Positions 1 to 5,246 of a stretch of DNA of 5,246 nucleotides are shown piece after piece. The position numbers and the translations under genes are program-made. Location: contig CALETX010000123.1 of assembly GCA_937920455.1 (NCBI GenBank), forward strand, positions 1 to 5,246, in the 5' to 3' direction. Every line of letters starts with the position of its first letter. Position 1 is the first letter of the stretch. The notes under the pieces are model-generated. The model saw only the letters and a program-made list of their open reading frames with translations. It was not told where the DNA came from and did not search any database. The DNA is from an uncultured bacterium (GTDB lineage Bacteria > Verrucomicrobiota > Kiritimatiellia > UBA8416 > CALETX01).

Positions 1-335
1 ATGCGTCGCTGTTCCGGGCCGACCAGCAGAGTTGCCTGGAGAAAATCCGGTCCTGATTCGAGATTCCAGTCGCCGGGGCTTTCGACCAGGACTTTCTCAC
101 CATCCGATGTGGCCAGCGAGTCGGGTCGGTAACGGGGATCGAACCAGAGGATTTTGAGGTGGCGTTCGGTCCATATGAAGGGGTGACTCCGATTTGTTTC
201 CCTGACGAGTGGGGACGTGTTATTCGGAATGAGCTTGAGGTAACCGGATGCGCGGGGAAAGAAAGAATGCATGCTGCCCGCAGCAGTACAATGCGGATGC
301 GCATTGCGGTTCTTATCGGCGGTTTTCTTCTTCAT
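1..335 (-). CDS. DUF2851 family protein, 5' part only (runs off left edge)
   Basis: Reading the minus strand from an ATG at 335-333 gives 111 uninterrupted codons to the window edge. From residue 60 the translation has the pattern I know from DUF2851 proteins: ERHLKILWFDPRY, then a TxDGE-like TSDGEKV, then SPGDWNLESGPDFLQATLLVG, matching the family's 'PG-WN-EAGPDF--A---IG' block. The GDVEIH-like motif expected next lies outside the window. DUF2851 has no established function that I know of, and no signal peptide or membrane helix is visible. The start at 335 has GGAG nine bases upstream (345-348). Residues 1-59 are basic and resemble nothing I recognise, so an in-frame ATG at 272-270 (MHSFF...) is an alternative, though its upstream sequence is a poor ribosome site. 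The gene is transcribed away from the ABC operon and is probably not functionally tied to it. Family call fairly sure; exact start less so. Confidence 0.78.
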   Translation of the reverse strand, partial: MKKKTADKNRNAHPHCTAAGSMHSFFPRASGYLKLIPNNTSPLVRETNRSHPFIWTERHLKILWFDPRYRPDSLATSDGEKVLVESPGDWNLESGPDFLQATLLVGPEQRR

Positions 336-362
336 GACACATTTCTCCAGAGGAGGAAGGCC

Positions 363-390
363 TTGACGCAGAACATGCGTATCTCATAAT
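363..390 (+). promoter_or_regulatory. Candidate sigma70-type promoter for the ABC operon
   Basis: TTGACG (363-368) and CATAAT (385-390) each match the sigma70 consensus at five of six bases and are separated by 16 bases, a good spacing. The start point would fall near 396-398, giving a leader of about 43 bases before the ATPase gene. Its -10 box overlaps the -10 of the opposing minus-strand promoter candidate (386-391). No other promoter is evident in the tightly packed genes downstream, so this would drive all four. Confidence 0.5.
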
Positions 391-412
391 AGGAGTCTAT
401 TTGTTGAGTCAA
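386..412 (-). promoter_or_regulatory. Candidate sigma70-type promoter for the DUF2851 gene
   Basis: On the minus strand TTGACT (412-407) matches the -35 consensus at five of six bases. TATTAT (391-386) matches the -10 consensus at five of six. The spacer is 15 bases, shorter than the ideal 17, which lowers confidence. Transcription would start near base 379, leaving a 5' leader of about 40 bases before the ATG at 335. The consensus is the E. coli one and the host is unknown. Confidence 0.45.
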
Positions 413-413
413 C
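403..413. promoter_or_regulatory. Small palindrome, possible operator
   Basis: GTTGA-G-TCAAC is a perfect 5+1+5 inverted repeat. It covers the minus-strand -35 box and lies just downstream of the predicted plus-strand start point, where a bound repressor could affect both directions. Such a short palindrome can arise by chance, and no matching second site was seen in the window. Confidence 0.2.
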
Positions 414-424
414 CGGATCCTTTC

Positions 425-430
425 AGGGGA
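425..430 (+). promoter_or_regulatory. Ribosome binding site deciding the ATPase start
   Basis: AGGGGA lies 10 bases before the ATG at 441 and only 4 bases before an in-frame GTG at 435. The GTG spacing is tight and the ATG spacing slightly long. The ATG reading begins MIRVENLTKRFG, the usual opening of this ATPase family, so 441 is preferred. The GTG would add only two residues. Confidence 0.5.
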
Positions 431-440
431 TAGCGTGGGG

Positions 441-1382
441 ATGATAAGAGTCGAAAATCTGACAAAGCGTTTCGGCCTAATGCGGGCGGTTGATAATATC
501 TCGTTTCAAGTCGGGCGTGGCGAGATAGTGGGCTTTCTGGGACCGAATGGGGCGGGCAAGACCACCACCATGCGGATACTTTCATGTTTTATTGCGCCGA
601 CAGCGGGTGCTGTGACGATTGACGGGTTTGACGTCCTGCGTGATTCACTCGAGGTGCGCAGGCGTATAGGGTATCTGCCGGAAAACGTTCCGCTTTATGC
701 AGACATGCGTGTGCGGGAGTATCTGGAATACAGGGGACGGCTGAAGGGCCTCAGGAGCCGGAGGTTGCGGGCTCGCGTTGACGAGGTTATTTCGCGTTGC
801 GGGCTTGGGGATGTGAGGCGTTCGGTAATCGGGGTTCTTTCCAAGGGATACAGGCAGCGAGTTGGTTTGGCGGACGCGCTTGTTCATGATCCTGAAGTTC
901 TTCTGCTGGATGAGCCGACGATCGGACTTGATCCGAACCAGATACGGCACATTCGCGAGCTGATCCGCGGTCTTGCTGCGAATCACACTATTCTTTTGTC
1001 CACACACATTCTGCCAGAGGCGGAGATGATTTGCGGCCGGGTGCTGATCATGCACAAGGGCCGGATACTTGCGTCAGACACGGCTGACAATCTTGTGAAG
1101 ACGATTCGCGGGAGCATGAGGGTTGTTCTCGAGGTTTCTGGTGGGGCTCGGGAGGATATTCACCGGGCGCTGACGTCCGTTGATGGAGTAGTGGGGGTGT
1201 CGGCGGAGTCCACCGGCGAGTGGCACCGTTTCGCATGCGCGTGTGATGCCGGGGCCGATCCGCGGACGCAAATCTTCAGAATGATTGCAGGGCGCGGGTG
1301 GCTTATGAGGGAGTTGAGGGTTGAAAGGACCAATTTGGAAGACGTGTTCGTTTCGATGACGGCCGGGGAGAAGGTTTCATGA
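441..1382 (+). CDS. ABC transporter ATP-binding protein, GldA/NatA-like
   Basis: This 313-residue protein is a complete cytoplasmic ATPase subunit that hydrolyses ATP to drive the permease encoded next. Visible motifs, numbered from the ATG at 441, are Walker A GPNGAGKT (34-41), a Q-loop-region segment YLPENVPLY (78-86) with Glu where Gln is usual, signature LSKGYRQR (133-140), Walker B VLLLDEP (153-159), D-loop GLD (162-164) and H-loop His189. The variant Q-loop and signature are typical of the GldA branch as I know it. A C-terminal accessory domain follows (about 200-313) and ends in the familiar TNLEDVFVSMT. Length is normal for the family. The stop overlaps the permease start by four bases (ATGA), and that permease's ribosome site lies within this gene. 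The subfamily and genetic context point to an ABC-2/Gld-type system; the substrate cannot be told. An in-frame GTG at 435 is an alternative start. Confidence 0.95.
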   Translation: MIRVENLTKRFGLMRAVDNISFQVGRGEIVGFLGPNGAGKTTTMRILSCFIAPTAGAVTIDGFDVLRDSLEVRRRIGYLPENVPLYADMRVREYLEYRGRLKGLRSRRLRARVDEVISRCGLGDVRRSVIGVLSKGYRQRVGLADALVHDPEVLLLDEPTIGLDPNQIRHIRELIRGLAANHTILLSTHILPEAEMICGRVLIMHKGRILASDTADNLVKTIRGSMRVVLEVSGGAREDIHRALTSVDGVVGVSAESTGEWHRFACACDAGADPRTQIFRMIAGRGWLMRELRVERTNLEDVFVSMTAGEKVS

Positions 1383-2110
1383 GGACTTTTTTCACAATTT
1401 GGCGCCGCGAGCTGGCGGGGTGTTTTCTTTCGCCTGTGGCTTACGTTACGATTGTGATTTATCTGGCAATGGAGGGCTGGATTTTCTTGCAATCCGCTAT
1501 TCATAACGAAGGTAGGCATGAGACACTTGAGGTGATGCTTTTTATTTCCATGTTGTTTTTTGTGCCTATTCTTTCGACGGTCATCTGTATGCGGCTGTTT
1601 GCTGAGGAGAAGAGGCTTGGGACTATCGAGACGTTGATGACCGCGCCAGTGACAGAGGTTGCCGTCGTGATGGGCAAGTTTGCGGGCGCCCTGACTTTTC
1701 TGTTGATGGTTCTATTCCCTGCGGTGGGCTATCTTTTTATTGTTGCCGCTCTTGGACCGGGAATCGGCGCGCTGGATTCTGGAAGCGTGGCCGGCGGTTG
1801 CATTATGCTGGCGTTGATATCGGCGTCATCTGTGGCGATTGGTCTTTTCGTATCCTTGCTCACGAAGAATCAGATCATAGCAGCGATTTGTATATTTTGC
1901 GCGGTGTGCGCGCCGTTTTTCTTCAAGCATCTTGCGATAATGCTTCCCGCGGGGATGGATAGAGTTGTTGCGACGCTGGCCATAGAGGAGCAGGTTCTTG
2001 ATTATGCGCGAGGGTCGCTTGACATCAGACCTGTGGTGCTGCACCTGTCAGCAGCGACCTTCATGATTTTTTCGGCGGTGGCAGTGCTTGACTCGCAGCG
2101 CTGGAAGTAG
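1379..2110 (+). CDS. ABC-2 type permease, GldF-like
   Basis: The 243-residue product is an integral membrane protein with about six hydrophobic segments, near residues 17-38, 50-74, 98-124, 136-160, 165-188 and 220-238. The N-terminus carries the family pattern REL-(x)n-SPVAYV (10-23). Between helices 2 and 3 is the conserved cytoplasmic stretch EEKRLGTIETLMTAPV (76-91), which in ABC-2 permeases lies at the contact with the ATPase. This length and these motifs match GldF and related single-unit permeases, which would have to pair, as homodimers or with the GldG-like partner, to form a channel. The ATG overlaps the ATPase stop by four bases and has a good ribosome site, GGGGAG at 1365-1370, eight bases upstream. 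The gene is intact. The substrate is unknown. Assignment as an ABC-2 permease is firm; GldF-like rests mainly on the adjacent GldG-like gene. Confidence 0.92.
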   Translation: MRTFFTIWRRELAGCFLSPVAYVTIVIYLAMEGWIFLQSAIHNEGRHETLEVMLFISMLFFVPILSTVICMRLFAEEKRLGTIETLMTAPVTEVAVVMGKFAGALTFLLMVLFPAVGYLFIVAALGPGIGALDSGSVAGGCIMLALISASSVAIGLFVSLLTKNQIIAAICIFCAVCAPFFFKHLAIMLPAGMDRVVATLAIEEQVLDYARGSLDIRPVVLHLSAATFMIFSAVAVLDSQRWK

Positions 2111-2111
2111 A

Positions 2112-2120
2112 GGGAGAGGG
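2112..2120 (+). promoter_or_regulatory. Ribosome binding site deciding the GldG-like start
   Basis: GGGAGAGGG sits directly after the permease stop, nine bases before the ATG at 2130 and six before an in-frame GTG at 2127. It supports a start here rather than at an in-frame TTG at 2088 inside the permease gene, which has no comparable site. Confidence 0.6.
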
Positions 2121-2129
2121 CAGCAAGTG

Positions 2130-3638
2130 ATGGACATGGCGTCCTTAGATGACACGAGAAAGGCGCGAAGGAGTCTGTGGCGGCATCGCGGACGGAGGCT
2201 GGCTGCCGGCGCAAACGCCTTTGTTTCAGTTTTCCTTGCATTCATGATTGTGGTAATGGCCAATTATCTGGCCTCTCTCAAGCTTTTGAGATGGGATATT
2301 TCGTCAAACCGCTACGGACGGCTGTCTCATGAGACAATTTCCACGCTCGCCTCGCTTAATGGGGAGATTCTCGTGAGTGTATTTTTCCAAACCGGTCATG
2401 AGCTATACGAGGAGGTCAGGAGAATCCTGCGGGAGTATGAATACGCGGCCGATCGTCTTCCCGGCCTGAAACTCCGAGTGGAGTTGATTGATCCTGACCG
2501 GGACATCGCAAGGGTACGAGAGCTGAAACAGAAATACGATTTGAAAGAGCCCAATGTGGTTGTGTTTGAGGCTGGTGGCCGCAAGAAGTATGTGGATGAT
2601 TCGGCTTTGATGAAGTTCGAGTACTCGATTCAGGGCCAGGAGTTGAAGAAGAGGCTGACGGGGTTGAGGACGGAGCAGCTTTTCACTTCGGCGATCAAGA
2701 GCGTATTGGAGGAGCGCGCGCCGGTTGTTTATTTTCTCAAGGGGCATGGCGAGCGCGACATAGATGACACCACACCGGGTGGTTATTCGGACATTGTTCG
2801 TCGAATGCGGCGTGACAACATAGACGTCCGTTCGCTGTCTATGGCGGCGACGCGCGAGATACCGGCTGATGCTTCGGCGCTGGTTATAGCTGGTCCGGAG
2901 AAGAAAATTGCTGAGGCGGAGATGCATATATTGCGCAGGTATTTGGAGCGCAGCGGGCGTTTGTTGGTTATGATAGATCCGGGCACAGAGTCTGGGCTTG
3001 AAAGACTTCTGGAGGGGTGGGGGGTGCGCGTTTGCCGGGAAGTTGCCATTGGCGCAACTCTTACAGGCAGAGAACTCGTGGTCACTTCCTATGGAGACCA
3101 TCCTGTTTGTAGGTCTGTTGGAGACCTTGTGACGATGTTTTACATGCCTCGAGTGGTGGAGGTCGAGGCAGGTGTTACGATGGACGAGCAGTCGGACAAA
3201 CCGCGTGTTTCTGTGCTCGTTTCCAATACAGCGCCGGGCTGGGCTGAATCTGATTTGAGTCAATCTCCGCTGCGTTTCGATAAGGGTGTTGACAGACCCG
3301 GTCCTGTGGCGGTGGCTCTGGCTGTGGAGAAGGGATCGTCTAGCCTTGTTGATGTTGAAATAAAACCGACAAGACTGGTGGTTGTGGGAGACTCATATTT
3401 CGTGAGCAATGGCGGTATTGGAGCAAGCGCCGGAGGCAATGAGGCTTTTTTTATGAGTGCCGTGAACTGGCTCGTTGAGAGACAGACTCTTTTGGCAATA
3501 GAACCGCGCAGGCCGCTTGAGTTGAAGCTGGGTATGGACCGGAGGCGTTTGAGAATAGCTTTTGCTCTTATAGTAGGACTCTGTCCTGGGCTTGTGGCGG
3601 CGGCCGGCATAGGAGTGTGGATCAGGCGGCGCAGATGA
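2130..3638 (+). CDS. GldG-like ABC transporter auxiliary protein
   Basis: Read from the ATG at 2130 this is a 502-residue protein. A basic N-terminus precedes one membrane helix (about 28-50), and a second helix lies at the extreme C-terminus (about 476-498), followed by RRRR; the roughly 425 residues between are probably extracytoplasmic. Family signatures appear in order: RWDISSNRYGRLSHETISTL (54-73), VFFQTG (84-89), VELIDPDRD (117-125), TEQLFTSAIKSV (181-192), YFLKGHGERDI (201-211), a helix leading to GRLLVMIDP (276-284), and near the C-terminus VVGDSYFVSNGGIG followed by NWLVER. These match GldG proteins and the ABC_transp_aux type domain. No catalytic residues can be assigned; the family role is as a partner of GldF-type permeases. 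It starts 19 bases after the permease and overlaps the DUF4340 gene by four bases (ATGA). Alternative starts are GTG 2127 and TTG 2088; the latter would overlap the permease. Confidence 0.9.
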   Translation: MDMASLDDTRKARRSLWRHRGRRLAAGANAFVSVFLAFMIVVMANYLASLKLLRWDISSNRYGRLSHETISTLASLNGEILVSVFFQTGHELYEEVRRILREYEYAADRLPGLKLRVELIDPDRDIARVRELKQKYDLKEPNVVVFEAGGRKKYVDDSALMKFEYSIQGQELKKRLTGLRTEQLFTSAIKSVLEERAPVVYFLKGHGERDIDDTTPGGYSDIVRRMRRDNIDVRSLSMAATREIPADASALVIAGPEKKIAEAEMHILRRYLERSGRLLVMIDPGTESGLERLLEGWGVRVCREVAIGATLTGRELVVTSYGDHPVCRSVGDLVTMFYMPRVVEVEAGVTMDEQSDKPRVSVLVSNTAPGWAESDLSQSPLRFDKGVDRPGPVAVALAVEKGSSSLVDVEIKPTRLVVVGDSYFVSNGGIGASAGGNEAFFMSAVNWLVERQTLLAIEPRRPLELKLGMDRRRLRIAFALIVGLCPGLVAAAGIGVWIRRRR

Positions 3639-5246
3639 AAGCTCGTACCACCCTATGGCTTTTCTTTGTGGCAGTTGTTCTTGGCGTTGTCATTCTCTTG
3701 ATTGAATGGAACAGAGGAGCTGTTCCTGCCGAAGTTTCCGGGCCTGTTCTGCCGGGATTCCGGGCTGAAGAAGCGTTTCGTGTGGTTGTGGTCAAAGGCC
3801 CCTTTGAGATGGAATTTCGGCTTGGAGAAGAAGGGCGCTGGCGTATGGAAAAGCCTGTGGTGGCGGAAGCGGATGGCCCGCGCGTGGCCAGAATTCTGAA
3901 CGCTATTGAAGGATTGCGCCGGGGCGAGGTCATAACCGCCGAGCAGTGCAGACAGCGGGAGTTGACGTTGGACGATTATGGGCTGAGAGTTCCGCGCGCA
4001 AAAATACTTGTGCAGGACTCGCGCGGCAGACACGAGATTCTTGTCGGTAACGAATCAGAAATCGGCAGGACGCTTTACGTTAAGATGGCCGGAATGGAAG
4101 AGATAATAGCGGTTTCAAGAGCTCTGTGGGATTTTCTCCCTGAGACGATTGACGAGATGAGAAGCAGGGTTGTTCTTGCGATTGAGCCCGCGAGGGTTGA
4201 GCGCGTGGAGATTTGGAGAAGGGCTGGAGGATTTGTGCAACTGTCACGTGTTGACGGGATATGGCAGATTCGCCAGCCGGTTGCTGCCCGCGCTGATCAG
4301 GCATTTGTGCAAAACATCCTCGAAGCCGTCAAAGCCATGAAAATTTTGGAATTCGTCTGGGATCCGCCAGCCGATGGCGGCGCGGGAGCAGGAGCGGCGG
4401 GAGGCGGAGAAGTCATGTACGGAGTCGCAGAGGATGAGGCTTCATCGCGCATTACAGTGTGGCATGAGAAGGAGGATGTTGGCAGGGAGGTTATTCTCGG
4501 CAAATCGGCCGATGCAGATGGTTCACATGTGTATGCTCGTCGGCGCGGGGAGCTTTCCGTTTGCAAGGTTTCTGGCGAAATTTTAAAGCTCGTGTGTGCG
4601 CCAGTTTCACACTTCAGGGATAGAAGCATATTTCGTATTCCGCCTTCGGCAGTGCAGGTTGCTTCGTTCAGGGACGGGGACGATTGCTTGTCGCTTGTGA
4701 AGCACCCCGATGTTGGCTGGATGATCACAGAACCGTTGCTACGCAAGGCAGATGATGCTGTCGTTGAGCAGAAGTTGCTGTCGCTAACGAGGCTGGCGGT
4801 GGAGGATTTCGTGGCAGAATCTGCGACGAATCTTTCAGATTACGGCCTTTCGCCTCCGCGGTATTCGATTTTGCTGGGAACAGAGGTTTCGTCATCGCTT
4901 GTCAGTATCGCCTCGACTCCGCCTGGTCAGCCTTTTCGCGCGGCTGGCCCGTTTCCCAACGTCCGTCGTTTGCTGGTCGCGGCTCCAGTAGAGCAGCAGC
5001 GGAGTGTCTATGCAAGTATCGAGGGCGAGCCTGTCGTTTTTCTGCTGGACAGAGCAGTTGTGGAACAGATTACTGCCTGGCTTACTGATCCTTTGGTATT
5101 CCGCGACAGGACGATGATTTCGATTCCTCCTGATGAGGTTCTAAGGATTACGCTTTTGACGGAGGGTCGAGAGGAAGTGGTTGCCAGAGATGATCACAAC
5201 GGCTGGAGGGCGATTCATCCGGCGACGAATCGTCCCAGCAACGAAG
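3635..5246 (+). CDS. Membrane-anchored DUF4340 repeat protein, 3' end missing
   Basis: From the ATG at 3635 the frame is open for 537 codons to the window edge. A single hydrophobic helix (about residues 7-23) follows MKARTT and has no lipobox Cys, so it looks like a membrane anchor with the rest outside the cytoplasm. The body has DUF4340 hallmarks: WRMEKPVVAEAD (69-80), DDYGL (113-117), ILVGNE then TLYVK (135-150), and repeats of this pattern further on. DUF4340 has no known biochemical activity, but such genes commonly sit beside GldG-like genes, as here. The start overlaps the GldG-like stop by four bases. Its ribosome site is weak (AGGCGG, 3624-3629), so translation is probably coupled. 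A Gly/Ala-rich run (248-258) interrupts the second repeat. With at least 537 residues it is at the long end of what I expect for the family. Family call is strong; function unknown. Confidence 0.87.
   Translation, partial: MKARTTLWLFFVAVVLGVVILLIEWNRGAVPAEVSGPVLPGFRAEEAFRVVVVKGPFEMEFRLGEEGRWRMEKPVVAEADGPRVARILNAIEGLRRGEVITAEQCRQRELTLDDYGLRVPRAKILVQDSRGRHEILVGNESEIGRTLYVKMAGMEEIIAVSRALWDFLPETIDEMRSRVVLAIEPARVERVEIWRRAGGFVQLSRVDGIWQIRQPVAARADQAFVQNILEAVKAMKILEFVWDPPADGGAGAGAAGGGEVMYGVAEDEASSRITVWHEKEDVGREVILGKSADADGSHVYARRRGELSVCKVSGEILKLVCAPVSHFRDRSIFRIPPSAVQVASFRDGDDCLSLVKHPDVGWMITEPLLRKADDAVVEQKLLSLTRLAVEDFVAESATNLSDYGLSPPRYSILLGTEVSSSLVSIASTPPGQPFRAAGPFPNVRRLLVAAPVEQQRSVYASIEGEPVVFLLDRAVVEQITAWLTDPLVFRDRTMISIPPDEVLRITLLTEGREEVVARDDHNGWRAIHPATNRPSNE
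3839..5246 (+). repeat. Tandem protein-level repeats of the DUF4340 domain
   Basis: Within the DUF4340 gene the motif W-x4-P-x4-A-D recurs at residues 69-80, 210-221 and 362-373, and a fourth copy starts with W-x4-P at 524-529, giving periods of 141, 152 and 162 residues. A second marker, R-x-R followed by I-[EP]-P-x-x-V, occurs at 176-188, 328-340 and 490-502, with the same spacings of 152 and 162. Between them each unit has a YGL/YGV (115, 262, 403) and a later YVK/VYA (148, 299, 458). The repeats are divergent at DNA level, so they are old domain duplications rather than a recent tandem repeat. Confidence 0.75.

Noticed and set aside
159..389. Plus-strand open frame of 76 codons ahead of the operon
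   Set aside because: It lies antisense to the DUF2851 coding sequence, whose minus-strand translation has clear family motifs. The product has no recognisable features.
351..389. AGGAGG followed six bases later by TTG and a nine-codon frame ending at TAA 387-389, a possible leader peptide
   Set aside because: The TTG is part of the better-supported -35 box, so the proposed operon transcript would begin after this mini-frame. The peptide has no attenuation-like codon run and no terminator hairpin follows.
2088..2129. TTG start at 2088 extending the GldG-like protein by 14 residues
   Set aside because: It would overlap the permease by 23 bases without its own ribosome site, while a strong purine-rich site sits just before 2127-2130. 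The added residues are not family-like.
3010..3026. G-rich run (GGAGGGGTGGGGGGTG) as a possible G-quadruplex
   Set aside because: There are only two separated long G runs, not the four needed, and the stretch is ordinary coding sequence of the GldG-like gene.
2403..3263. Long minus-strand open frame (286 codons)
   Set aside because: It is antisense to the GldG-like gene. The translation is low-complexity in character, rich in Arg, His and Asn, with no domain; it is a by-product of the skewed codon use of the real gene.
3702..3899. Plus-strand open frame of 65 codons in another frame of the DUF4340 gene
   Set aside because: It is inside a gene with clear family motifs in the correct frame, and its product is unrecognisable.
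4297..4746. Minus-strand open frame of 149 codons
   Set aside because: It is antisense to the DUF4340 gene, which is unbroken here and shows its repeat motifs. The minus product is Ser/Thr/Pro-rich without recognisable features.

Overview
The window comes from a bacterium of moderate GC content (about 56% in the first 335 bases by hand count). It holds a four-gene, plus-strand membrane operon and, divergently upstream, the 5' part of an unrelated minus-strand gene. The DUF2851-type protein together with a GldA/GldF/GldG-like ABC system and a DUF4340 protein fits the PVC superphylum (Verrucomicrobiota, Kiritimatiellota, Lentisphaerota) better than Bacteroidota. This is an inference from protein style; no rRNA or other taxonomic marker is present.

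Layout. Bases 1-335 (minus strand) encode the first 111 residues of a DUF2851-family protein that runs off the left edge. Bases 336-440 are a compact divergent intergenic region. It carries a sigma70-like promoter candidate in each direction with nearly coincident -10 boxes, plus a small palindrome. From 441 to the right edge the plus strand is almost gap-free coding sequence: an ABC ATPase (441-1382), an ABC-2/GldF-like six-helix permease (1379-2110), a GldG-like auxiliary protein (2130-3638), and a membrane-anchored DUF4340 protein (3635 to the edge, unfinished). Two junctions are 4-base ATGA overlaps and the third is a 19-base gap, so the genes are probably co-transcribed and translationally coupled.

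How the genes may work together. The ATPase would energise the permease, probably as a dimer of each. The GldG-like protein has one membrane helix at each end and a large domain between them. The DUF4340 protein has one N-terminal anchor. These two would add large domains, probably extracytoplasmic, to the transporter. In Flavobacterium, GldA/GldF/GldG are needed for gliding, but nothing else of that machinery is visible here and the substrate is unknown. The most notable sequence-level observation is that the DUF4340 protein consists of tandem repeats of about 140-160 residues: three complete and the start of a fourth at the window edge.

No RNA genes, mobile elements, CRISPR arrays or convincing terminators were seen. 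The operon has not ended by base 5246.
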